A stretch of 5,927 bases of DNA from Gammaproteobacteria bacterium (GTDB taxonomy: Bacteria; Pseudomonadota; Gammaproteobacteria; Pseudomonadales; UBA7434), in the NCBI GenBank assembly GCA_024280785.1, contig JAJRPK010000200.1:1-5927 (forward strand), written 5' to 3'. Below, one piece after another: positions 1 through 5,059 of the stretch. The notes under the pieces are model-generated. The model was not told the DNA's origin and ran no database searches. It saw nothing but the letters and a program-made list of their open reading frames with translations. How positions within the stretch are numbered: position 1 is the first letter of the stretch; each line of letters opens with the position of its first letter. Both the position numbers and the translations under genes were made by a program.

Positions 1-72
1 CATTCGCTCGCCGCATTGGATGACTAGCGACTGCTCACCAAGAAGGATGACACTCTGAGATGTCTGCTCCAT
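1..72 (-). CDS. N-terminal fragment, possibly formyltransferase-like domain of an NRPS/PKS-type protein
   Basis: An open frame starts with ATG at 72-70 and runs off the left edge after 24 codons. It begins MEQTSQSVILLGEQ and continues SLVIQCGERM. A good ribosome-binding site (GAGG at 83-80, 7 nt from the ATG) supports the start. The pattern of a short tail, then a beta-strand (SVILLGE), then SLVIQCGE resembles, from memory, the start of the methionyl-tRNA-formyltransferase-like domain that opens some NRPS/PKS hybrid proteins, including those with a MupA-type luciferase-like monooxygenase. Such proteins often sit near alpha/beta hydrolases like the divergent pair here. Only 24 residues are visible, so that a gene starts here is much safer than its function. 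A stand-alone formyltransferase or another Rossmann-type enzyme is possible. Confidence 0.5.
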   Translation of the reverse strand, partial: MEQTSQSVILLGEQSLVIQCGERM

Positions 73-79
73 TATATAA

Positions 80-83
80 CCTC
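80..83 (-). promoter_or_regulatory. Shine-Dalgarno site for the left-edge gene
   Basis: GAGG on the minus strand lies 7 nt before the ATG at 72-70. This is the main support for calling a gene start at the truncated left edge. Confidence 0.6.
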
Positions 84-119
84 AAATAACATTCGATTAA
101 CTTCTAGCTTGACCAAATA

Positions 120-125
120 TTTATA
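120..125 (-). promoter_or_regulatory. Possible -10 box for the left-edge gene
   Basis: TATAAA on the minus strand lies about 48 nt upstream of the ATG at 72. The hexamer 17 nt further upstream (CTATGC) is a poor -35 and falls inside the 133-150 palindrome. A protein bound there could control this promoter. Chance matches are common in AT-rich DNA, so this is tentative. Confidence 0.25.
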
Positions 126-132
126 GCTACTA

Positions 133-150
133 CTCTATGTAAGCATAGAG
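133..150. promoter_or_regulatory. 18-bp palindrome CTCTATG-N4-CATAGAG, candidate operator
   Basis: Two perfect 7-bp arms (133-139 and 144-150) flank TAAG. A further CTATGC at 162-167 repeats the half-site motif about 20 bp away. The palindrome overlaps the -35 region of the candidate minus-strand promoter. It could be an operator for a dimeric regulator. No known regulator site was recognised, and as RNA it would be only a weak hairpin. Confidence 0.3.
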
Positions 151-173
151 CGATATTCAAACTATGCCCGCTT

Positions 174-187
174 AGTTATCAATAACT
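174..187. promoter_or_regulatory. AGTTAT-CA-ATAACT palindrome
   Basis: Two perfect 6-bp arms are separated by 2 bp, and the palindrome is bracketed by direct copies of CTTAG (171-175 and 186-190). It lies mid-way in the divergent region, where a shared regulator could bind. It is short and AT-rich, so it may be chance. Confidence 0.2.
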
Positions 188-257
188 TAGTCTCTGACAC
201 AACTGCGGCCCAGATCTAAATTTTCTATCGTTTCCCACGAGCAGAGCTTGGTCTCAG

Positions 258-263
258 TATAAT
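258..263 (+). promoter_or_regulatory. Possible -10 box for the hydrolase pair
   Basis: A perfect TATAAT lies about 130 nt upstream of the first hydrolase ATG. No matching -35 is present at 16-18 bp and there is no extended -10 TG. If used, it would give a leader of roughly 120 nt. A second weak candidate is TTGAAA (311-316) with TTAAAT (332-337) at 15-bp spacing. Confidence 0.3.
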
Positions 264-390
264 GTCTAATTTTAGAGTTTTTACATAGCCGCTTATCAAG
301 GAATGTTACATTGAAACCTGTTTAGCCCTCGTTAAATGAGGTATCTCAATTAAATTAGATAAAACTATATATTAGTACGAGAAAGCGTCG

Positions 391-1161
391 ATGAACCCTT
401 TTTTCTTTGGTAGCTCCAGTCAATCTCTATATGGTGTTTACCATTCACCCAATAAACTCGCAATGAGGGACGAAGGTGTACTGCTGTGCCCCACATTTGG
501 GCAGGAGTATATGCGCTCACATCGTGCTAACAGGCAACTTGCTTCTTCTTTGGCCCAGCAAGGGTTTCATGTCCTTCGCTTCGATTATCGCGGTACAGGT
601 GATTCGTCTGGCTACATTGAGGATGTTTGTGTTTCAGACTGGTTAGAAGATATTGAAACAGCAATCAACGAGCTTAGAGAAACCACTTGTGTCAATACTA
701 TCCATGTAATCGGTTTAAGGCTTGGAGGTTTACTAGCCAGCGCGGCCGCAAGGGATAGCAAGCTTAAAATTAAGCAATTGATTCTATGGGACCCCCTCAT
801 TTCGGGCAATGCTTATGATCTAGAACTGCAGGATGAAATAAGCAAAGGCGACAGTAAGTGCAATGTAGTTGATAGTGACGACACCCTGCATTTTAATGGC
901 TTTCCGTTATACAAAAAGATGCGCTTAGATCTATCGGAAATTAACTTGTGTGATTTTGAACCACAATGCAAAAAAATCTATCATATAGTTTCAAGCGAAA
1001 ACGAAAACAGTAATCTTCTAAAATCAGCATGGAGTTCCAGAGACGCCTATGAATACGAGCATGTCGAGGCGCCAGGTGATTGGAATCATGTCGATCAATA
1101 CGGTGGAATCATGCTACCGCAGCCAATTTTACAGGCAATTACCCATTGGTTAGCGAAATAA
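391..1161 (+). CDS. Alpha/beta-hydrolase-fold protein with Arg at the nucleophile position (exosortase/NRPS-associated hydrolase 2-like)
   Basis: This 256-residue protein has no signal peptide or membrane segment. Residues 36-74 (FGQEYMRSHR, then VLRFDYRGTGDSSG) match the N-terminal part of serine-aminopeptidase S33-type alpha/beta hydrolases linked to exosortase A/EPS and NRPS/PKS clusters. The nucleophile elbow, normally GxSxG, reads GLRLGG at 108-113, so Arg110 replaces the catalytic Ser. As I recall, GLRLG is usual in this subfamily, so this is probably inherited rather than a recent lesion. A C-terminal His233 (DWNHVDQYGG) remains at the expected catalytic-His position, but no clear catalytic Asp was assigned. 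Classical hydrolysis is doubtful; it may be non-catalytic, use another mechanism, or act with the hydrolase encoded 12 bp downstream. Upstream GAGAAAG is only a modest ribosome-binding site. Substrate unknown. Confidence 0.8.
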   Translation: MNPFFFGSSSQSLYGVYHSPNKLAMRDEGVLLCPTFGQEYMRSHRANRQLASSLAQQGFHVLRFDYRGTGDSSGYIEDVCVSDWLEDIETAINELRETTCVNTIHVIGLRLGGLLASAAARDSKLKIKQLILWDPLISGNAYDLELQDEISKGDSKCNVVDSDDTLHFNGFPLYKKMRLDLSEINLCDFEPQCKKIYHIVSSENENSNLLKSAWSSRDAYEYEHVEAPGDWNHVDQYGGIMLPQPILQAITHWLAK

Positions 1162-1173
1162 CGGAAAAGTACG

Positions 1174-2031
1174 ATGAGAGAAATTGCAACTACCATAGGT
1201 AAAACTACCCCGTTGACGGCCATCATCACCTTACCCACTAACTTTGATGCCTCAAAACCCGCCGTTCTTATTTTAAACTCTGGTTTAATGCATCACATTG
1301 GCAGCTGTCGACTATCGGTAAAACTAGCCCGCCAAGTCGCAGATGCCGGGTTTCTTGCCTTACGTTTTGATTTTTCAGGTATAGGTGATAGTCCACCGCG
1401 AAGAGGGACACGAAACTTTCACGATAGCTCTCTGGAAGAGCTCAACGAAGTAATGAACCATTTGCAGAAAGAAAGGGGGATTAGCCAATTTATTTCCTAT
1501 GGTCTTTGTTCAGGAGCCGATGCGTCGTATGAAATAGCAAAAAGAGACTCAAGAATTATTGGCATAGCTCAAATCGATGCGTATGCCTACACCAATAAAA
1601 AGTGGTTTATCAAACGTTACCTTGGCAACTTGTTAAACCCAACGGCTTGGTTGGGTTTGGTTGAACGATTAACATCGCGTTTAAGCCCAGTAAGCACTCT
1701 CGGCGAAGAATTTTACCAAACTGAAGATTACCAACGTGAACATCCAAGCAGAGACAGCGTCGCAGCGGGCCTCAACAGTTTGGTGCAACGCGGGGTGTAT
1801 ATCTACAATATTTTTACCGGTGATACCATTGAAATCAATTATGAAAATCAGTATCGCGATATTTTTTCCGATGTAGATTTTAACGGATTTTTGACGCTAG
1901 AGTACTACGAAGAACTGGAGCATATTATTACCAGCCCCGAACATCAAAAGCTCATTCCAAAGAAGATTTGTAACTGGGTTCAAATGATCTCGGCCAGTAG
2001 CGAAAAAACGCCGATTGAAATATCAGCTTAA
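1174..2031 (+). CDS. Alpha/beta hydrolase with Cys at the nucleophile position (exosortase-associated hydrolase 1-like)
   Basis: This 285-residue cytosolic protein is encoded 12 bp after the preceding hydrolase gene, so the two are probably co-transcribed. The oxyanion and strand region reads LNSGLMHHIGSCR (34-46), followed by ALRFDFSGIGDS (62-73), which is typical of the fold. The nucleophile elbow is GLCSGA at 110-115, placing Cys112 where Ser usually stands, as in the GLC-type elbow of exosortase A system-associated hydrolase 1. A plausible triad is Cys112, Asp217 (FTGDT) and His250 (ELEHII). A related Cys-His-Asp arrangement is known in dienelactone hydrolase. Thioesterase or acyl-transfer activity toward a carrier-bound intermediate is a reasonable inference, but the substrate is not visible. 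The ATG has no strong ribosome-binding site, so coupling to the upstream gene is possible. Its TAA ends at the first base of the heptamer array. Confidence 0.8.
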   Translation: MREIATTIGKTTPLTAIITLPTNFDASKPAVLILNSGLMHHIGSCRLSVKLARQVADAGFLALRFDFSGIGDSPPRRGTRNFHDSSLEELNEVMNHLQKERGISQFISYGLCSGADASYEIAKRDSRIIGIAQIDAYAYTNKKWFIKRYLGNLLNPTAWLGLVERLTSRLSPVSTLGEEFYQTEDYQREHPSRDSVAAGLNSLVQRGVYIYNIFTGDTIEINYENQYRDIFSDVDFNGFLTLEYYEELEHIITSPEHQKLIPKKICNWVQMISASSEKTPIEISA

Positions 2032-2057
2032 AACTTCAAACTTCAAACTTCAAACTT
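2031..2057. repeat. Heptanucleotide tandem repeat (AAACTTC)n between convergent stop codons
   Basis: Three perfect AAACTTC units (2031-2037, 2038-2044, 2045-2051) and a six-base partial (2052-2057) occupy the gap between the two convergent genes. The last A of the hydrolase TAA (2029-2031) is the first repeat base, and two bases of the NTF2-like stop (2058-2056, minus strand) are the last. Copy-number change by slippage would therefore alter spacing but neither protein. No hairpin or T-run terminator accompanies it. Confidence 0.9.
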
Positions 2058-2946
2058 ATAAATAATTACTTTCATCGAAAAAAAAGCTAGCACTCTCAAT
2101 TTTAAAGTTTCGTCGATTGATTTCAAAAACACCAACACCAAACAGCTCAACTCCGGCATCCGCGATAACTAACGAACAACTCACCGAGCTACCTGCCGAG
2201 ATATACTTACTGGCACTCATCGTTAAATTTCGAGCAATGAAATCTTCAACGCATTCTCCGTCTCTGTCTACCGGATACCGTATATTATTTTGCGAAGTCA
2301 TTAGCAAACTTCGTAAAGAGCTAGCCTCTTTTTTATTAACACTTTCAATAAACTGCGCTACTTTGCTTTTTCCCTTTTCACCGACAGAAAACAAGCATTT
2401 CATCCAGCGCAGTATCCCTGGCAATCCTTGAAACTTGAGCATCTTGGATCCAAGCCCTGAGCTAGGAGACGCGGATATACTGGATGTTTGTGGCTCGGAT
2501 ATATCGCTATTTTGATTACTTTTACGGTCAGCAATGGCCTGTTTAATAGTAGCTATAACATCCCAGTGGGCGGCGAGACGCTTTACCTTCAAGACGCCGC
2601 CTTCATCCGTTAATTCGTAAAGTAAATGCATAGGCACACGCACACCCATGCCTCCGGGTTCGAGCTCTAAATCACGCATCACATAATGACCGCAGACAAA
2701 ATCTTTATCGCGATGAAAAATCACCGTATTACCATCGATAAACGTATCGTAAAAACGCTCAAGCGGTGCATTACCGCGTTTACCAGACCGTCTGTCGTAA
2801 AGTCCACTTAGATGAGGCTGAGATCCAACAGGGTCTTCAATGACACCCCAATCCGAGAATAGCGCTAACCATTCATCTCTGTTCTGTGCCGAAACTGCAG
2901 CCGGTGATTTCTCTACGGTTTCGAGTAATATACTTCTATCAGACAT
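2056..2946 (-). CDS. SnoaL/NTF2-like (ketosteroid isomerase-related) protein, probably two-domain
   Basis: This 296-residue protein has no signal peptide. Residues 1-140 look like an NTF2/SnoaL-fold domain: a helix with DEWLALFSDWGVIEDPVGS (24-42), then LERFYDTFI (62-70), then beta-strands ending near AAHWDV (125-130). This fold includes ketosteroid isomerases, polyketide cyclases and non-catalytic binding proteins. Asp38 lies where the family often places a pocket acid. A Ser-rich, low-complexity linker (about 143-168) leads to a second region (about 193-296) with helix-then-strand layout (VAQFIESVNKK, then FGVGVFEINRR and FKIESASFFFDE), plausibly a degenerate second NTF2-like domain. The ATG at 2946 follows AGG (2957-2955) by 8 nt. 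It lies downstream of the sulfotransferase gene, separated from it by a MITE-like insertion. Substrate unknown. Confidence 0.75.
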   Translation of the reverse strand: MSDRSILLETVEKSPAAVSAQNRDEWLALFSDWGVIEDPVGSQPHLSGLYDRRSGKRGNAPLERFYDTFIDGNTVIFHRDKDFVCGHYVMRDLELEPGGMGVRVPMHLLYELTDEGGVLKVKRLAAHWDVIATIKQAIADRKSNQNSDISEPQTSSISASPSSGLGSKMLKFQGLPGILRWMKCLFSVGEKGKSKVAQFIESVNKKEASSLRSLLMTSQNNIRYPVDRDGECVEDFIARNLTMSASKYISAGSSVSCSLVIADAGVELFGVGVFEINRRNFKIESASFFFDESNYL

Positions 2947-2970
2947 ACGCTCAACCTGTATTGAAAGACG

Positions 2971-2981
2971 TTAACAGACCC
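2971..2981. repeat. Target-site duplication, left copy
   Basis: TTAACAGACCC directly abuts the left terminal inverted repeat and matches the right copy (3084-3094) at 10 of 11 positions. The mismatch (A versus G at base 8) suggests some time has passed since insertion. Confidence 0.75.
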
Positions 2982-3083
2982 AAATGGCACTTACTTAAGC
3001 GGTAGTGTTTTAGCTTCGATCCGCGTAAGACCGGTGTTTTTCTGGGGATAAACACCGGTCTTACGCTTAAGTAAGTGCCATTT
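2982..3083. mobile_element. 102-bp MITE-like element with 19-bp perfect terminal inverted repeats
   Basis: The terminal repeats AAATGGCACTTACTTAAGC (2982-3000) and its exact reverse complement (3065-3083) bound the element. Directly abutting them are TTAACAGACCC (2971-2981) and TTAACAGGCCC (3084-3094), an 11-bp direct repeat with one mismatch, as expected of a target-site duplication. No coding capacity is present, so a full-length relative would have to supply transposase. Removing the element and one repeat copy extends the upstream sulfotransferase frame (ending T-S-F-N-T-G) to a TGA at 2953-2951, just 4 nt before the NTF2-like ATG, as in a normal operon. This strongly supports a true insertion. 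An 11-bp duplication is within the range reported for IS4-type elements, but the parental family is not identified. Confidence 0.8.
3023..3066. repeat. Internal hairpin of the MITE-like element (17-bp perfect stem, 10-nt loop)
   Basis: Arms at 3023-3039 and 3050-3066 (AAACACCGGTCTTACGC on the right) are perfect reverse complements around a 10-nt loop. The right arm runs without a break into the right terminal repeat, giving 34 nt (3050-3083). The left arm is interrupted by about 22-24 nt (3001-3022), which begins GG and ends CC and could pair weakly with its GC neighbours, making a branched fold. No T-run follows on either strand, so it is not a standard intrinsic terminator. In the sulfotransferase-NTF2 transcript it would be a strong double-stranded block and possible RNase III substrate. 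Confidence 0.8.
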
Positions 3084-4599
3084 TTAACAGGCCCTCTTTT
3101 TTCAAGACGTCAATAGCAGGCTGCAACATCTTCCGGTAGGGCTTCCAGCGATTAACTGAACTGCTGTACATCCCTTTACGAACCTGCGTTCGACTCATCG
3201 TATTTACATTATTAGCACTGCTGGTGAACTTTAACATCGCTGGATCCCAGTCAACTTCGCAGTAATCGCAGAGACGACGGACCTCTTGCTCAGTATTGCT
3301 TACCAATTCTGAATATTTAACTTTGAGAAATGGTTGCTCGAAAACGCTCTCCCAATGCTTCATTATCTTTCGATAACTAACGTAGTATTCGGCTAAAAAT
3401 GTTAAATCAGATGCATAGGGAACATCGTAAAAACCACTCTGATAACAACTTAAAATAATATCTAGCGGGTGTCTTGTCATATCGATGATCTTTGCTTCAG
3501 GAAAAATCGACTTCAGTAAACCAATAACCCTAAAATTATCCAATGACTTATCCGTATAAATAGCATCCGGCGTTACCAATTTTGCGACTAGTTTATTGTA
3601 CTCACTGGTAAATTGATGCAAGCTCGCTTTATCTAACATTGGCAGCATTGATGGCTTTAAAGAAAAATTGTCTGCTCTCGATAAAACGCGCGACAGGCTA
3701 GTCTCGACAACACAGCTCTCACCTGTTGCCACTATCTTTGGATGACTTGATAAAATTTGTTCTAACAGTGTCGATCCACATCGCGGCATTCCTACAATAA
3801 AAATTGGCTTCGGCAGCTCGCGATTCACCAAGCCAGAAAAATTCGTAGACTGTTGTTGAAAATAGGTACGGTCAAAACTTTCGATATGATCGGAAGCCCT
3901 TTGCTGATCCTGAGCAGAATCATAGTGAGCATCTCGTTTGGTGCAGCCATTCGCCTGATGTAATAAATCTACTTCACGCTGCATATCCCCTTGCTGCCGC
4001 CAATAGGCGGCAATGGCGAAATTCAAATGGGCAAGATCACTGTTACGAAAAACAGACGCCTTTTTATTTTTTGTTGCCAGCATTTGGTTGAGATCTCGCC
4101 GAGAAAACCGGGAAATCCCAATTAAGCTAAACCAAGCATATACACAATGCTTGTTAAACTTTAATGCAGTTCGCATTTCAGTTTCAGCTTCGGAAGATTG
4201 TCCTGTTTCCAGAAAACACATACCGAGAGTCATGTGTATTTCCCAGCTGTTAGGAAAGTTCTGAAGGCATGATGTCAACCAATCGATACTGTCTTGATGG
4301 CGCCCCAACTTTCGGAGTAAGTCACCCTTCATTTGCGCTAGTTGAATATGGGAATCATCGATATCCAAGGCTTTTTCACAAAATGCCAAACTGTATTCGT
4401 ACTCAGCGGACAAAGCTTCAAGGATATAAGCTTTCATCCACTGCAATGGCATATTTTGCGGATGCTGTTCGATGAGTTGGTCAGTAATAAAAAGCGCAGG
4501 TTGTGGTTCTGCCGCGATAAGATTACCGACCAAACGATAAGCATCTTCAAGGCTCATTTGTTCAGCAAACCCATCAGCTTTACGTTTAAAGCGCACCAC
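3067..4599 (-). CDS. TPR-repeat sulfotransferase (PAPS-dependent type), C-terminus altered by MITE insertion
   Basis: This 510-residue cytosolic protein has two parts. Residues about 17-215 are helical repeats of TPR type (for example 84-115 and 118-150), probably for protein or substrate recognition. Residues 265-500 are a sulfotransferase domain: the 5'-phosphosulfate loop PIFIVGMPRCGSTLLEQIL (265-283), YTDKSLDNF (348-356), the 3'-phosphate motif DMTRHPLD with Ser384 (373-384), and the late RWKPY (484-488). It should transfer sulfate from PAPS to a hydroxyl or amine of an unknown acceptor. The annotated start is GTG at 4599. Alternatives are ATG at 4557 and an in-frame CTG at 4611, better placed after AGAGG at 4625-4621. 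The last five residues (KMALT) and the stop codon lie in the MITE-like element; the reconstructed original ended TSFNTG. A promoter may lie at 4634-4662. Confidence 0.88.
   Translation of the reverse strand: MVRFKRKADGFAEQMSLEDAYRLVGNLIAAEPQPALFITDQLIEQHPQNMPLQWMKAYILEALSAEYEYSLAFCEKALDIDDSHIQLAQMKGDLLRKLGRHQDSIDWLTSCLQNFPNSWEIHMTLGMCFLETGQSSEAETEMRTALKFNKHCVYAWFSLIGISRFSRRDLNQMLATKNKKASVFRNSDLAHLNFAIAAYWRQQGDMQREVDLLHQANGCTKRDAHYDSAQDQQRASDHIESFDRTYFQQQSTNFSGLVNRELPKPIFIVGMPRCGSTLLEQILSSHPKIVATGESCVVETSLSRVLSRADNFSLKPSMLPMLDKASLHQFTSEYNKLVAKLVTPDAIYTDKSLDNFRVIGLLKSIFPEAKIIDMTRHPLDIILSCYQSGFYDVPYASDLTFLAEYYVSYRKIMKHWESVFEQPFLKVKYSELVSNTEQEVRRLCDYCEVDWDPAMLKFTSSANNVNTMSRTQVRKGMYSSSVNRWKPYRKMLQPAIDVLKKEGLLKMALT
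3084..3094. repeat. Target-site duplication, right copy
   Basis: TTAACAGGCCC directly abuts the right terminal inverted repeat. It lies within the last codons of the sulfotransferase gene and marks where its original reading frame was interrupted. Confidence 0.75.
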
Positions 4600-4620
4600 A
4601 ACTTTATTCAGCTTGAGTAA

Positions 4621-4625
4621 CCTCT
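4621..4625 (-). promoter_or_regulatory. Ribosome-binding site AGAGG upstream of the sulfotransferase gene
   Basis: AGAGG on the minus strand is 21 nt from the GTG at 4599, which is too far, but 9 nt from an in-frame CTG at 4611-4609. Translation may therefore begin at CTG (514 residues, MNKVVVRFKRK), unless this is not the real binding site. Confidence 0.35.
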
Positions 4626-4633
4626 AGTACTAA

Positions 4634-4662
4634 TTTTTAACTAGACTTCAATACAATTGCAA
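4634..4662 (-). promoter_or_regulatory. Candidate sigma-70 promoter for the sulfotransferase gene
   Basis: On the minus strand TTGCAA (4662-4657) and TAAAAA (4639-4634) are 17 bp apart, each matching consensus at 4 of 6 positions. It sits in the 76-bp gap after the DUF2069 gene and would give the sulfotransferase and NTF2-like genes their own transcript. No clear intrinsic terminator for the upstream operon was found in the gap, so read-through is also possible. Confidence 0.4.
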
Positions 4663-4675
4663 ATGAAGCATTGAC

Positions 4676-5059
4676 CTATTGACTGCTAGTTCGCGATGCA
4701 ATCATTGAGCTAACAAATCCCAAAACAATCACAGTGACGGCAAAGATTTCGTGCCATGCTGCCGTTGATTGAACATCAGAACCGCCTGAAAACAAAGACT
4801 GTACACATAGTACAAAATACATTAACAGGATATAGCACAGCCATATATAACTTCGCTTGAGGCCCTTCAACAAACCTCTAATAACGAGTAATAAACCCGA
4901 TACAACTAACAACCAAAGAACAATTTTTGCTGCCACGTCTTTTGTTGTCTCTCCTTCGGGGCCAAAAAACCAACAGCCATAAAATATCACCGCAATCAAA
5001 CCGAAGTAACAGCCCAATGTTATTGCACGGGCATAAGGATAATATTCTTTACTTAACAT
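4676..5059 (-). CDS. DUF2069 four-helix inner-membrane protein
   Basis: With the start chosen here the protein has 127 residues. Four hydrophobic segments lie at about 11-32, 42-62, 70-90 and 100-120, with basic residues between helices 2 and 3 (RGLLKGLKRS, 61-70). The tail layout and size fit the DUF2069 family of uncharacterised proteobacterial inner-membrane proteins. The frame stays open to an ATG at 5119, but that start would overlap wrbA by 61 bp. ATG 5059-5057 instead overlaps the wrbA TGA as TGATG, the usual sign of translational coupling, and is preferred. As I recall, wrbA-DUF2069 adjacency is common in gammaproteobacteria such as Pseudomonas. Function unknown. Confidence 0.75.
   Translation of the reverse strand: MLSKEYYPYARAITLGCYFGLIAVIFYGCWFFGPEGETTKDVAAKIVLWLLVVSGLLLVIRGLLKGLKRSYIWLCYILLMYFVLCVQSLFSGGSDVQSTAAWHEIFAVTVIVLGFVSSMIASRTSSQ

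Larger units (their letters stand above)
73..390. other. Divergent intergenic region (318 bp)
   Basis: This AT-rich stretch lies between two divergently transcribed starts, the left-edge gene and the first hydrolase, so it should carry promoters for both. I see no convincing gene in it. It holds two short palindromes (133-150 and 174-187), a perfect TATAAT on the plus strand at 258-263, and a TATAAA on the minus strand at 125-120. No -35 box with good spacing was found for either hexamer, which would fit activator-dependent promoters. No structured RNA or riboswitch was recognised. Confidence 0.6.

Noticed and set aside
612..809. Minus-strand open frame of 65 codons
   Set aside because: It lies wholly inside the first hydrolase gene, shows no family motif and has no convincing ribosome-binding site.
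2117..2431. Plus-strand open frame of 104 codons
   Set aside because: It is antisense to the NTF2-like gene with no recognisable domain; the minus-strand protein has clear fold motifs.
3023..3085. Intrinsic terminator after the sulfotransferase gene
   Set aside because: The stem is strong, but no T-run follows on the minus strand. The T-run at 3081-3085 on the plus strand belongs to the terminal repeat junction, and no plus-strand gene reads into it.
2971..3094. CRISPR repeat or attachment site
   Set aside because: There is only one palindromic unit, no spacers or integrase are present, and terminal repeats with flanking duplication fit a MITE better.
4013..4620. Three overlapping plus-strand open frames
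   Set aside because: All are antisense to the TPR part of the sulfotransferase gene and have random-looking composition.
4624..4644. CTAGT/ACTAG inverted repeat as a terminator for the DUF2069 operon
   Set aside because: The arms are only 5 bp and AT-rich, without a proper T-run on the minus strand; it overlaps the better-supported promoter candidate.
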